From assembly GCF_020071995.1 (NCBI RefSeq), contig NZ_JABWTK010000017.1, forward strand, positions 1-50,858: a DNA stretch of 50,858 nucleotides, given 5' to 3'. Of this stretch, positions 30,015 through 38,307 are shown piece after piece. The notes below the pieces were generated by a model. That model saw nothing but the letters and a program-made list of their open reading frames with translations, ran no database searches and was not told where the DNA came from. This DNA is from Planococcus chinensis. GTDB lineage: Bacteria; Bacillota; Bacilli; Bacillales_A; Planococcaceae. The number at the start of each line of letters is the position of its first letter. The first letter of the stretch is position 1. Made by a program: the position numbers and the translations under genes.

Positions 30015-31478
30015 ATGAATACGATACACGTAATCGGGCTGGGCGCAGGGGATTTAGATCAACTGCCGCTCGGTGTTTACAAGAAATTAAAACAAGCAGC
30101 GAACTTATACGTCCGCACCCAGGACCATCCGGTGCTGACGGAATTGGCAGCAGAAGGTGTGGAATTCACGTCGTTCGATGCCGTTTACGAGAAACACGAC
30201 ACGTTTGCGCCGGTATACGCAGAAATTGCGGATACATTAGTGGAGCTTTCGAAAAGCCAATCCGTCATTTATGCGGTTCCCGGACATCCGCTTGTGGCCG
30301 AACAGACCGTCCAAAATTTGATCGAAGCTGAGAAAGCGGGAGCTTGCCAACTGTCGATTGAAGGAGGACATAGTTTTCTGGACGCTTTGTTCGGTGCGCT
30401 GCGCATCGATCCAATTGAAGGCTTTCAGCTTCTTGACGGAACGGAGATGAAAAGCGACGATGTCAACATGACACAGCATATTTTAATTGCCCAAGTGTAT
30501 GATTCGTTCAGCGCTTCGGAAGTCAAACTGACGCTGATGGAAAAATATCCGGAAGAGTATCCGGTGACCATTGTCACCGCAGCCGGTTCAGCGGACGAAG
30601 TTCTGCGCACAGTGCCGCTTTATGAACTTGACCGCGCAGCCGAAGTGAACAATTTAACAACGGTTTATGTGCCGCCGGCAAAAGACCAGCTCGTGCGCTT
30701 GAAGGAATGGCAGACTTTCCGCAGTATCGTGGCCCAGCTGAGAAGTCCGGAAGGCTGTCCGTGGGACCGTGAACAGACCCATGAGTCGCTGCGCCCTTAT
30801 TTGCTTGAAGAAGCCCACGAGCTGATTCAGGCGATTGAAGAGCAGGATGACGAAGCTATAGCGGAAGAACTGGGCGATGTGCTGCTGCAGGTATTCCTGC
30901 ATGCCCAAATCGGCCAGGACAATGGCTATTTCCAGCTCGAAGATGTGCTCGCGTCTGTAAGCTCGAAAATGATCCGCCGCCATCCGCATGTTTTCGGAGA
31001 TGCCGAAGTGGAAGATGCCGATGAAGTGGTAGCCAATTGGCAGGCGATCAAAGCGCAGGAAAAACCGGCAGCCGAATCGATTTTAGATGGCCAGGAGCGC
31101 TTTAGTTCGTCGCTCATTACGTCTTACAACTACCAGAAAAAAGCGGCGAAAGTCGGCTTCAGCTGGTCGGATGCAGAAGGCGCCTGGAAGAAATTCGAAG
31201 AAGAGCTGCAGGAATTCCAAGCGGAACTGGCGAAAGGTTCTAAAGACCGCCAATTGGACGAACTTGGCGATTTGCTGTTCACCTTGGTGAATATTGCCCG
31301 GTTCTACGAATTGTCGCCGGAGCAGGCAATGGTGCATGCCAACCGTAAATTTGAGCAGCGCTTCCGCCACGTGGAAAAACGCGTACAAGAAGGCACCGGC
31401 GATTTCAGCGATTATTCGCTCGAGCAGCTTGACCAATTTTGGAACGAAGCCAAAGCTATGGCAAGAAAGGAAGACTGA
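30015..31478 (+). CDS. yabN: Fused tetrapyrrole methylase-like / MazG nucleotide pyrophosphohydrolase (YabN)
   Basis: The 487-residue two-domain protein has residues ~1-215 as a tetrapyrrole-methylase fold (MNTIHVIGLGAGDLDQLPLG and VIYAVPGHPLVAEQTV). Residues ~225-487 are MazG with two EExxE-type helices (LLEEAHELIQAIEEQDDEAIAEELGDVL and QLDELGDLLFTLVNIARF). MazG hydrolyses NTPs, including aberrant dNTPs; the role of the methylase half is unknown. ATG at 30015 is two bases after the yabM stop, with AAAAGAGGATAAAG before it; the longer upstream frame is inside yabM. The length equals B. subtilis YabN. rqcP follows after three bases. Confidence 0.95.
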   Translation: MNTIHVIGLGAGDLDQLPLGVYKKLKQAANLYVRTQDHPVLTELAAEGVEFTSFDAVYEKHDTFAPVYAEIADTLVELSKSQSVIYAVPGHPLVAEQTVQNLIEAEKAGACQLSIEGGHSFLDALFGALRIDPIEGFQLLDGTEMKSDDVNMTQHILIAQVYDSFSASEVKLTLMEKYPEEYPVTIVTAAGSADEVLRTVPLYELDRAAEVNNLTTVYVPPAKDQLVRLKEWQTFRSIVAQLRSPEGCPWDREQTHESLRPYLLEEAHELIQAIEEQDDEAIAEELGDVLLQVFLHAQIGQDNGYFQLEDVLASVSSKMIRRHPHVFGDAEVEDADEVVANWQAIKAQEKPAAESILDGQERFSSSLITSYNYQKKAAKVGFSWSDAEGAWKKFEEELQEFQAELAKGSKDRQLDELGDLLFTLVNIARFYELSPEQAMVHANRKFEQRFRHVEKRVQEGTGDFSDYSLEQLDQFWNEAKAMARKED

Positions 31479-31481
31479 CCC

Positions 31482-31772
31482 ATGCGACTCGATAAATTTT
31501 TGAAAGTGTCCCGTTTGATCAAACGACGGACGCTCGCTAAACAAGTGGCCGACCAAGGCCGCATCACCATCAATGGCACGAAAGGAAAAGCCAGTTCCGT
31601 ATTAAAAGAAAACGACGAACTGCAAATCCGTTTTGGCCAAAAAGTAGTGACAGTACGGGTAGAACAATTAAAAGAAAATGCAAGAAAAGAAGAAACCGCC
31701 AATATGTACACCATCTTGAATGAAGAAAAGCTTGAAAAAGTGGAACCTGAATTCATCGATGACGAAGCGTAA
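31482..31772 (+). CDS. rqcP: Ribosome-associated quality control protein RqcP (YabO)
   Basis: The 96-residue S4-domain protein begins MRLDKFLKVSRLIKRRTLAKQVADQGRITINGTK, the Hsp15-like RNA-binding fold. RqcP binds the obstructed 50S subunit with RqcH and promotes C-terminal alanine tailing of stalled nascent chains. The acidic C-terminus (EKLEKVEPEFIDDEA) is typical. Start ATG 31482 follows AAAGGAAGACTGACC. A perfect bidirectional terminator follows, facing the minus-strand arginine genes; yabP-yabQ would be next in B. subtilis. Confidence 0.95.
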   Translation: MRLDKFLKVSRLIKRRTLAKQVADQGRITINGTKGKASSVLKENDELQIRFGQKVVTVRVEQLKENARKEETANMYTILNEEKLEKVEPEFIDDEA

Positions 31773-31784
31773 GAGTTGGCAAAA

Positions 31785-31829
31785 CAAAAAGCGGTTCCGG
31801 AAGCACATGCTTCCGGAACCGCTTTTTTG
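31785..31829. terminator. Bidirectional terminator between rqcP and argF
   Basis: AAAAAGCGGTTCCGGAAGC, ACAT, GCTTCCGGAACCGCTTTTTT: a perfect 19-bp stem with A and T tracts on either side, serving both converging units. Confidence 0.95.
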
Positions 31830-31835
31830 TATGAA

Positions 31836-32786
31836 TTAGTTTGCCATGAGTGCAACAAGCAAAGCTTTTTGGGCATGCAAGCGGTTTTCAGCTTCCTGAA
31901 AAACAACGGAATGCGGGCCTTCCAAAATGCCGGTGGTCACCTCTTCTTCGCGGTGTGCCGGCAAGCAGTGCATGAAGATATAATCTTCGTTGGCATGTGC
32001 CGCAAGCGCTTCGTTGACCTGGAACCCTTTGAAATGTTCCATGCGTTCAAGTGCCTCTTGTTCCTGCCCCATGCTGGCCCAGACATCGGTGTAAATCACG
32101 TCACAGTCTTTCACGGCTTCCACCGGATCTGTCGTTACGTGGATGTTGGCGCCGGTCTGTTTGGCAATTTCCTGAGCCAGTGCCAACATTTCAGGTTTTG
32201 GAGCGTACTTCGCAGGCGCCGCGATGGAAATATCCATGCCCACCTTGGCAGCGCCGATCATCAAGGAGTTCGCCATATTGTTGCCGTCTCCGATATAAGC
32301 CATTTTTTTGCCGGCAGCTGTCCCGAAATGTTCCTGGATGGTCAGCAAATCGGCAAGCACCTGGCAAGGATGGAAGTCATCTGTCAGGCCATTAATGACC
32401 GGCACCGAACTGTGTTCGGCCAATTCCTTGACGGTGTCCTGATGATACGTGCGGATCATGATGCCGTCCAAATAGCCGGACAGCACTTTTGCCGTATCGG
32501 CAATGGTTTCGCCGCGGCCCATCTGGATGTCGCGGGTACTGAGGTGCATGGCGTGCCCTCCGAGCTGAAGCATGCCTGCTTCAAACGAAACGCGCGTGCG
32601 GGTCGATGATTTTTCGAAAATCATGCCGAGCACTTTGCCTTCCAATAAAGGCAAGTATTTGTTCTCCGGTTTTTTTAAGTCGGCTGCAAGCGACAGGAGA
32701 TCCAGAATTTCAGAGGAACTGTAATCTTTTAACGATAAAAGATGGTTTTGAACGAGTTGTGGTGCGAGCGGCAAAGCAATCGTCAT
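31836..32786 (-). CDS. argF: Ornithine carbamoyltransferase
   Basis: The 316-residue enzyme makes citrulline from ornithine and carbamoyl phosphate. The carbamoyl phosphate loop is FEKSSTRTRVSFEAG, followed by GHAMHLSTRDIQMGRGE. The ornithine side shows VINGLTDDFHPCQ, the SMG loop (DVWASMGQE) and HCLPAHR with the conserved Cys. It is last in carA-carB-argF, coupled to carB by an ATGA overlap, and ends at the shared terminator. The biosynthetic ArgF type is favoured over catabolic ArcB by the carAB partners and the ARG-box promoter. Confidence 0.96.
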   Translation of the reverse strand: MTIALPLAPQLVQNHLLSLKDYSSSEILDLLSLAADLKKPENKYLPLLEGKVLGMIFEKSSTRTRVSFEAGMLQLGGHAMHLSTRDIQMGRGETIADTAKVLSGYLDGIMIRTYHQDTVKELAEHSSVPVINGLTDDFHPCQVLADLLTIQEHFGTAAGKKMAYIGDGNNMANSLMIGAAKVGMDISIAAPAKYAPKPEMLALAQEIAKQTGANIHVTTDPVEAVKDCDVIYTDVWASMGQEQEALERMEHFKGFQVNEALAAHANEDYIFMHCLPAHREEEVTTGILEGPHSVVFQEAENRLHAQKALLVALMAN

Positions 32787-35700
32787 TTAACAAGCACTCC
32801 TTTCGATGATCCGTGAATGGCCGTAACGTGTTCTTGATAAGCAATAATCGTTTCTTTGCGGGTCCACACATGAAGCCGGTGGATAGCGGCTTGTGCAGCT
32901 TGGCTGGCGTCCGGGTCCGGCGTCAAGTCGATATAAGCTTTTTTATCGGCAGTTTTCAGCCACTGCTCAAAAGGCAAGCTCGCTTCTGTGCAAAAGCCGA
33001 AACCATGCTGCTTCCAGAACTGCTGATCGATTTGCTGCAGGGAAGCCTCGGTGATGAAGACCGTGCCGCCGCCTTGAAGGGCCGCCAATTGCTGGGAAGC
33101 ACCGTCAAGCGCTTTTTGCATGGCAACGGTTGAATCGGGACTTTGTCCGATGACTTCACCGGTCGACATCATTTCAGGAGACAGCACCGGCGACAATCCA
33201 GGGAGCTTGATATGAGAAAATACGGGTGCTTTCACGGTATATTGCGGCTGCCCGTTGTATTGTTCTTCAATGCCGAGTTCGTTGAACGGAATGCCCAGCA
33301 TCAATGCAGTTGCCAGCTGGACAAGCGGAACGTCTGTTGCTTTTGAGCTGATCGGCACGGTGCGGGAAGCCCGCGGATTGATTTCCATGACGTACAGCTG
33401 GTCGCCTTCATAAACAAACTGGATATTGAACAAGCCGGTGTACTTCATGCTGCGGGCAATATGCTCGGCAGTGGCCGTCAGATTCTCCATCGCTTCTGCA
33501 GTCAGTGAAACAGGCGGCGTGATGGAAATGCTATCGCCTGAATGGACGCCTGTGCCTTCAATGTGCTCAAACACAGCAGACACCCAGACATGTTCGCCGT
33601 CCGTCAGAATATCCGCTTCTACTTCTTTGCCGGTGATGAAATGGTCTACAAGGACAGGGAATTCCATTGCGGTATGTTCCAGCCACTTCGTGAGTTCCAC
33701 TTCATCGTGGAGGACAATCATGCCTTTTCCGCCGATGACGTAGGAAGGGCGTAGGAGCACCGGATAGCCGAGCTTCGCGGCATAAGCCGATACTTCGGCT
33801 GCTTTGTTTGCGGTAAAGCTTGGGATGACCGGAAGGCCGGCCGATTCCAGGAATGAATAAAAGCGGTCGCGGTCTTCCATTTGATCCAGCAGATCAGCGG
33901 TAGAACCGAGTACGGTGATGCCGGCTTCTTCCAGTTGAGCCGCCACATTCAGCGAAGTCTGGCCACCAAATTGGACGATGACTTGCGTAATGCCTTCGAA
34001 ATCCAGCACGTTTAAAATGTCTTCCGCCGTTAGCGGTTCAAAATACAAAGCATCGGCAATTTCGTAATCGGTGCTGACGGTTTCGGGATTGTTGTTGATC
34101 ATCACAGCTTCATAGCCATGCTTTTGCAATGCCAGGACACTGTGGACGCAGCAATAATCGAATTCAATTCCTTGGCCGATACGGATCGGGCCGGAGCCGA
34201 TGACCGCCACTTTTTTAGCGTTCAGTGCACGCGCATCGGATGAGCCCTTCCAAGTGGAGTATAAATAATTCGTCTGGGAACGGAATTCGGCCGCACACGT
34301 ATCAATTACGCGATAAGCCGGAAGCAAACTCCAGCTTTTCCGTTGCCCCCAAACTTCTGAAACCGGAATGGACCAAAGATTCGCAAGCTGCTGGTCGCTG
34401 AACCCCAAAGTTTTTGCCTGAAGCAGACGGGCATGCGTCATGCTGTTCCAGGTTTCTGTTTGAAGCTTCCGCCATTCACTGACAATGCGGTTTAGGACAT
34501 ATAAGAAATACGGGGAGATGGCGGTCATCTCGTGCAGCTGTTCCGTGCTTTTTCCCCGGATCAATAATTCGAGTAACACAAAGAGCCTGCGGTCATCTGC
34601 TTCGATCGCCAATTTCTCCAATTGGGCATCCGCCATATCGGAAAGAGTTGGCAACCGGAAGCCGTCCAGCGGAATATCCAAAGAGCGGATGGCTTTTTGG
34701 AAAGCGGCTTCCATGCTGCGCTCAATCGCCATCACTTCGCCTGTCGCTTTCATTTGCGTGCCTAGTTTGCGGTTGGCCGTCTGGAACTGATCAAATGGCC
34801 AGCGTGGAATTTTCACCACGACATAGTCAAGCGCCGGTTCGAAACTTGCAAAGGTGGTGCCAGTCACCGGGTTTTTCAATTCATCGAGTGTATAGCCGAT
34901 CGCAAGCTTCGCTGCAATTTTAGCAATCGGGTAGCCGGTCGCTTTCGACGCGAGTGCTGACGAACGGCTGACGCGCGGATTTACTTCGATCAAATAATAA
35001 GCAGAGGTTTCCGGATGCAGCGCAAATTGCACGTTGCAGGCTCCGATAATCCCTAACGCTTTGATAATGTTGATGGAAGCCGTGCGCAGCATGTGGTATT
35101 CCCGGTCAGTCATCGTTTGGCTAGGCGCCACCACAATCGAGTCGCCCGTATGGACGCCGACTGGGTCCATGTTTTCCATATTACAGACGGTGATGCATGT
35201 GCCGTTTGCATCGCGCATCACTTCGTATTCAATTTCCTTATAGCCGGCAATGCTTTTCTCGACCAGGCATTGATTGATGGGGCTGGCACTGAGCCCTTGG
35301 GTCACGAGCGTTAAGTACGTTTGCTCATCTTGGGCGATGCCGCCGCCAAAACCGCCAAGAGTATAAGCAGGGCGGACGATCAGCGGATAGCCGGCCTGTG
35401 CAGCAAAAGCCAAAGCGCTATCCGTTGAATAAACGATGTCGCTGTCCGGCACGGGTTCATGGAGCGCATTCATCAGCGAGCGGAATTGCTCCCGGTCTTC
35501 TGCTTGCTTGATCGATTTGATGTTGGTGCCAAGAAGCGAAACGCCATATTTGGACAGAATGCCTGAGTCGGAAAGGGCCATCGCCAAATTCAAACCGGTC
35601 TGGCCGCCCACTGTCGCAAGCAAACCGTCCGGACGTTCTTTTTCAATGATGGCTGCTACGCTGTCCACCGTCAGCGGTTCAAAATAAACTTTATGCGAAA

Positions 35701-35878
35701 CGGTCTTGTCCGTCATGATGGTTGCCGGGTTGTTGTTGACCAGAATGACTTCGATGCCTTCTTCTTTTAACGCGAGACATGCTTGTGTGCCGGAATAATC
35801 AAATTCAGCTGCCTGTCCGATAACGATGGCGCCGGAGCCGATCACCAGCACTTTTTTTACGCCCTGCTTTTTAGGCAT
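32783..35878 (-). CDS. carB: Carbamoyl-phosphate synthase large subunit (arginine-type)
   Basis: The 1031-residue synthetase consists of two homologous ATP-grasp halves: the first begins VLVIGSGAIVIGQAAEFDYSGTQ, the second KVAVIGSGPIRIGQGIEFDYC near residue 555. A short C-terminal regulatory region follows (about 940-1031). It forms carbamoyl phosphate from bicarbonate, ammonia from CarA and two ATP. The length equals the short arginine-specific CarB of B. subtilis (about 1030) rather than PyrAB (about 1071), and with argF downstream this marks it as the arginine enzyme. It overlaps carA by 8 bases and argF by 4. Confidence 0.95.
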   Translation of the reverse strand: MPKKQGVKKVLVIGSGAIVIGQAAEFDYSGTQACLALKEEGIEVILVNNNPATIMTDKTVSHKVYFEPLTVDSVAAIIEKERPDGLLATVGGQTGLNLAMALSDSGILSKYGVSLLGTNIKSIKQAEDREQFRSLMNALHEPVPDSDIVYSTDSALAFAAQAGYPLIVRPAYTLGGFGGGIAQDEQTYLTLVTQGLSASPINQCLVEKSIAGYKEIEYEVMRDANGTCITVCNMENMDPVGVHTGDSIVVAPSQTMTDREYHMLRTASINIIKALGIIGACNVQFALHPETSAYYLIEVNPRVSRSSALASKATGYPIAKIAAKLAIGYTLDELKNPVTGTTFASFEPALDYVVVKIPRWPFDQFQTANRKLGTQMKATGEVMAIERSMEAAFQKAIRSLDIPLDGFRLPTLSDMADAQLEKLAIEADDRRLFVLLELLIRGKSTEQLHEMTAISPYFLYVLNRIVSEWRKLQTETWNSMTHARLLQAKTLGFSDQQLANLWSIPVSEVWGQRKSWSLLPAYRVIDTCAAEFRSQTNYLYSTWKGSSDARALNAKKVAVIGSGPIRIGQGIEFDYCCVHSVLALQKHGYEAVMINNNPETVSTDYEIADALYFEPLTAEDILNVLDFEGITQVIVQFGGQTSLNVAAQLEEAGITVLGSTADLLDQMEDRDRFYSFLESAGLPVIPSFTANKAAEVSAYAAKLGYPVLLRPSYVIGGKGMIVLHDEVELTKWLEHTAMEFPVLVDHFITGKEVEADILTDGEHVWVSAVFEHIEGTGVHSGDSISITPPVSLTAEAMENLTATAEHIARSMKYTGLFNIQFVYEGDQLYVMEINPRASRTVPISSKATDVPLVQLATALMLGIPFNELGIEEQYNGQPQYTVKAPVFSHIKLPGLSPVLSPEMMSTGEVIGQSPDSTVAMQKALDGASQQLAALQGGGTVFITEASLQQIDQQFWKQHGFGFCTEASLPFEQWLKTADKKAYIDLTPDPDASQAAQAAIHRLHVWTRKETIIAYQEHVTAIHGSSKGVLVK

Positions 35879-36941
35879 GGATTTTCACCTTCTTTTTCTG
35901 TTGTATCGTGGAAAGGAATTGATCGAATAATTGGAGGTGCTCAGCAGGTCCTGGAGCCGCTTCCGGATGGAACTGCACCGTCAGGACCGGAAGTTCCGGA
36001 TGCTCTAGCCCTTCAATGCTGCCGTCATTGACGTTTTGATAAAGAACCGACAGCGGCGTTTCTTCGATGCTGTCTTCTTCTACGACGTAGCTGTGATTTT
36101 GGGAACTCATTGAGACTTGCTTCGTTTTTACATTGACAACGGGATGGTTGGCTCCACGGTGGCCGTATGCCAGCTTAGTCGTCTTGGCGCCAAAAGCGGA
36201 TGCCAGCACTTGATGCCCCAGGCAAATGCCGAATGTCGGATAGCGTTCTGCCCAGTCGCGGTATGTAGGAAACAGAGGTGTAAGTGCCGCCGGGTCACCC
36301 GGTCCGTTTGAAAACAGCAGGCCGTCCAGTTGTAGCGCGTCCAGTTTTGCTGTCGGCAAGGTATGGGGGATGATGCTTACTTTGCAGTTCCGCTTCAGCA
36401 GTTCATCCAAAATGGAGGATTTATACTGAAGATCAACCAAGCCGATATGAATGTCTCCATCGCCTGTCACTTGGATGTCTCCTTCCGGCATACTGTTTGA
36501 AAAGAAATCCGTTTTCACCGGTTTCCAGAAAGCCGGAAGGGAAAAACCAGGGCCCATATAAGCGGGCATCGTACCAAATTCACGGACGGTTTGGATGACT
36601 GACCGCGTATCCACGCCGCTGATAATCGGAACCTGCGCATTTTCCGCAAACTCACTCAGAGTCAGGGCGCCCTTTTCAACCGGTCCATCGTATAATTCCG
36701 CGACCACAATGCCGGCAGCCTGGATGTTGCCCGATTGGACATGAACGGCTTGAATGCCGTATTGGCCGATTAACGGATAAGAAAACACAATAATCTGTCC
36801 TTGGTAAGAAGGATCGGTTAATACTTCTTCATATCCGGTCATCCCGGTATAAAAGACGATTTCCCCTTGAATGCCGCTTGTTTTGCCATGCCAATTTCCT
36901 TTAAACGATTCGCCGTTTGAAAGCGAGAGTAATCCTGCCAT
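35871..36941 (-). CDS. carA: Carbamoyl-phosphate synthase small (glutaminase) subunit
   Basis: The 356-residue class I glutamine amidotransferase has an N-terminal CarA domain (GESFKGNWHGKTSGIQGEIVF-type start, TDPSYQGQIIVFSYPLIGQYG) and a C-terminal triad domain: nucleophile Cys in GICLGHQVLA, and His/Glu in FHPEAAPGPAEH. It feeds ammonia to CarB. The start at 36941 (MAGLLSLSNGE) follows GGAGTGTGAACAT; the longer frame to 37010 is unlike the family. First gene of carA-carB-argF, read from a promoter at 37052-37079. Confidence 0.95.
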   Translation of the reverse strand: MAGLLSLSNGESFKGNWHGKTSGIQGEIVFYTGMTGYEEVLTDPSYQGQIIVFSYPLIGQYGIQAVHVQSGNIQAAGIVVAELYDGPVEKGALTLSEFAENAQVPIISGVDTRSVIQTVREFGTMPAYMGPGFSLPAFWKPVKTDFFSNSMPEGDIQVTGDGDIHIGLVDLQYKSSILDELLKRNCKVSIIPHTLPTAKLDALQLDGLLFSNGPGDPAALTPLFPTYRDWAERYPTFGICLGHQVLASAFGAKTTKLAYGHRGANHPVVNVKTKQVSMSSQNHSYVVEEDSIEETPLSVLYQNVNDGSIEGLEHPELPVLTVQFHPEAAPGPAEHLQLFDQFLSTIQQKKKVKIHA

Positions 36942-36973
36942 ATGTTCACACTCCATTCTTTTATTCACTAAAA

Positions 36974-37079
36974 ATGTATATTTATTAACTGATAGAATTA
37001 AGAAATGCAAATTTACTCTTTGTTTATTTGAATATAAAGTATAGTAACCATATTATAAACTGCATAAAAATTAAGTCAA
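36974..37079 (-). promoter_or_regulatory. carA promoter with two ARG-box-like operators
   Basis: On the minus strand TTGACT (37074-37079), 16-bp spacer, TATAAT (37052-37057). CTGCATAAAAATTAAG (37060-37075) fills the spacer and touches the -35. It fits the ARG box NTGNATWWWWATNCAN except one base. A second copy, ATGTATATTTATTAAC (36974-36989), lies about 86 bp further along the leader with the same single mismatch. This suggests repression by ArgR/AhrC with arginine, with two sites that could bridge. Confidence 0.75.
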
Positions 37080-37178
37080 TAGTATTTTTATTAATTTTTG
37101 GAAAGTAACTTTATAACTGGCGTGAAGGGCTTTCAGGGCAAGTAGGGAAAATTCGGAAAATCTTCTGTACTTTAGGGT

Positions 37179-37207
37179 TTTCGAGCCTTGGTGTTATCGT
37201 GTATAAT
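37179..37207 (+). promoter_or_regulatory. Putative divIC promoter
   Basis: TATAAT (37202-37207) is perfect, but the -35 position (TTTTCG, 37179-37184) is weak. It lies 34 bases before the divIC start and points away from carA. Confidence 0.5.
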
Positions 37208-37240
37208 GGCTACAAAGTAACCGAAGGGAGGGAATAAGTC

Positions 37241-37651
37241 GTGAATTTGAAGAAAGAGAAGAAAGTAGAGACGGGTGAAGTCACTTCAATTCGCAATGAC
37301 TATGTCCGCTCGGTTGAACGGCGTGAAGCTCATAAAGTCCGCTTGATGAGAAGATTATCGGTTTTTGCCGCTATTGTGGTTATGGCGAGCATTTGGATCG
37401 GCACCACCATTTATGCCCAATCCCAGACCATTTCAGAAAAAGAGCAAGCGCGTGAACAGGCCTTAGCAGAACTGGAAGCGGTGGAGCAAGAGCAAGCCCA
37501 GCTGAAAGAGCAGATTCTTTTGTTGAACGACGAAGAATACATCGGAAAACTGGCGCGCAAAGAGTATTTCTTATCGGAAGATGGGGAGATCATTTTCACC
37601 GTTCCTGAAGATAAATCAAAAAGCAAAGAAAAAGAGGATGAAAAAGAGTAG
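37241..37651 (+). CDS. divIC: Cell division protein DivIC (FtsB-like)
   Basis: This 136-residue bitopic protein has a short basic cytoplasmic tail, one membrane segment (about 34-55, LSVFAAIVVMASIWIGTTIY), then an extracellular coiled coil (about 58-95, Glu/Gln-rich heptads) and EYIGKLARKEYFLSEDGEIIF, the septum-formation initiator motif. It works with FtsL and DivIB in the divisome core that activates septal wall synthesis. GTG at 37241 follows AAGGGAGGGAATAAGTC. The gene keeps its position before yabR, but yabP-yabQ upstream are replaced by car-arg genes. The tail is highly charged. Confidence 0.95.
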   Translation: MNLKKEKKVETGEVTSIRNDYVRSVERREAHKVRLMRRLSVFAAIVVMASIWIGTTIYAQSQTISEKEQAREQALAELEAVEQEQAQLKEQILLLNDEEYIGKLARKEYFLSEDGEIIFTVPEDKSKSKEKEDEKE

Positions 37652-37683
37652 TCAGTTGACACTCTTTTTTTGATGGTTATAAT
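37641..37683 (+). promoter_or_regulatory. divIC terminator nested with yabR promoter
   Basis: AAAAAGAGT-AGTCAGTTGAC-ACTCTTTTTTT forms a hairpin with T tract overlapping the divIC stop. Inside it TTGACA (37656-37661) is followed after 16 bp by TATAAT (37678-37683), a near-consensus promoter for yabR. A second TATAAT lies at 37705-37710 without a clear -35. Confidence 0.7.
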
Positions 37684-37765
37684 AAAAAGTGGGAAGAGTC
37701 CCGCTATAATAAGCATATGGCCCAAATCGGTGTCATCTTAATTTTTAAGGAGGAGCATTTTTTTT

Positions 37766-38197
37766 ATGTCGATTGAAGTAGGCAGCAAGTTAGAAGGTAA
37801 AGTAACAGGTATTACAAATTTTGGAGCATTCGTTCAGCTTCCGACTGGTGCAACAGGCCTTGTGCATATTAGTGAAGTCGCCGACAATTATGTCAAAGAT
37901 ATCAACGATCATCTAAAAGTAGGCGAAATGGTCGAAGTTAAAGTGATGAATGTGGAAGCAGACGGCAAAATCGGCCTCTCTATCCGCAAAGCTAAACCTC
38001 AGCCAGAAGGCGCCCCGCAGCGTCCAGAACGTCCGCAGCGTCCTCGCCCAAGCAACAACCGTTCATTTGAGCGCGCGCCTAAAGAGAATTTTGAAACGAA
38101 AATGGCGAAATTCCTGAAGGAAAGTGAAGAGAACATGACTTCATTGAAACGCGCAACAGAATCTAAACGTGGTGGCCGCGGCGCAAGAAGAGGATAA
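37766..38197 (+). CDS. yabR: S1-domain RNA-binding protein (YabR)
   Basis: This 143-residue protein has an N-terminal S1 domain (about 1-72: VGSKLEGKVTGITNFGAFVQL, GLVHISEVADNYVKDINDHL, KIGLSIRKA) and a basic, Pro/Arg-rich tail ending in GGRGARRG. It is an RPS1-like general stress protein 13 type; molecular function is not settled. ATG at 37766 follows AAGGAGGAG. It has its own promoter and terminator. In B. subtilis tRNA genes and spoIIE follow; here a DinB-fold gene and one tRNA. Confidence 0.93.
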   Translation: MSIEVGSKLEGKVTGITNFGAFVQLPTGATGLVHISEVADNYVKDINDHLKVGEMVEVKVMNVEADGKIGLSIRKAKPQPEGAPQRPERPQRPRPSNNRSFERAPKENFETKMAKFLKESEENMTSLKRATESKRGGRGARRG

Positions 38198-38258
38198 CTT
38201 GCTAGCTGTTTTAATAGCATAAGGAAATGCTTCAATGCAGCTCAACAATTTACAGTAG

Positions 38259-38289
38259 AACGCTTCTCAATCCGGGGAGCGTTTTTTTT
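38259..38289 (+). terminator. Terminator of yabR
   Basis: AACGCTTCTC-AATCCG-GGGAGCGTT followed by Ts. It lies inside the upstream extension of the next reading frame, so that gene must start after it. Confidence 0.82.
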
Positions 38290-38307
38290 ATCAACAATGT
38301 CTGGGGC

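Noticed and set aside
31776..32609. 277-codon plus-strand frame over the rqcP terminator and argF
   Set aside because: It is antisense to argF, whose motifs (SSTRTR, HCLPAHR) are intact, and it begins in a terminator.
38227..38307. ATG at 38227 as start of the DinB-family gene
   Set aside because: The extension crosses the yabR terminator and its residues do not resemble the family.
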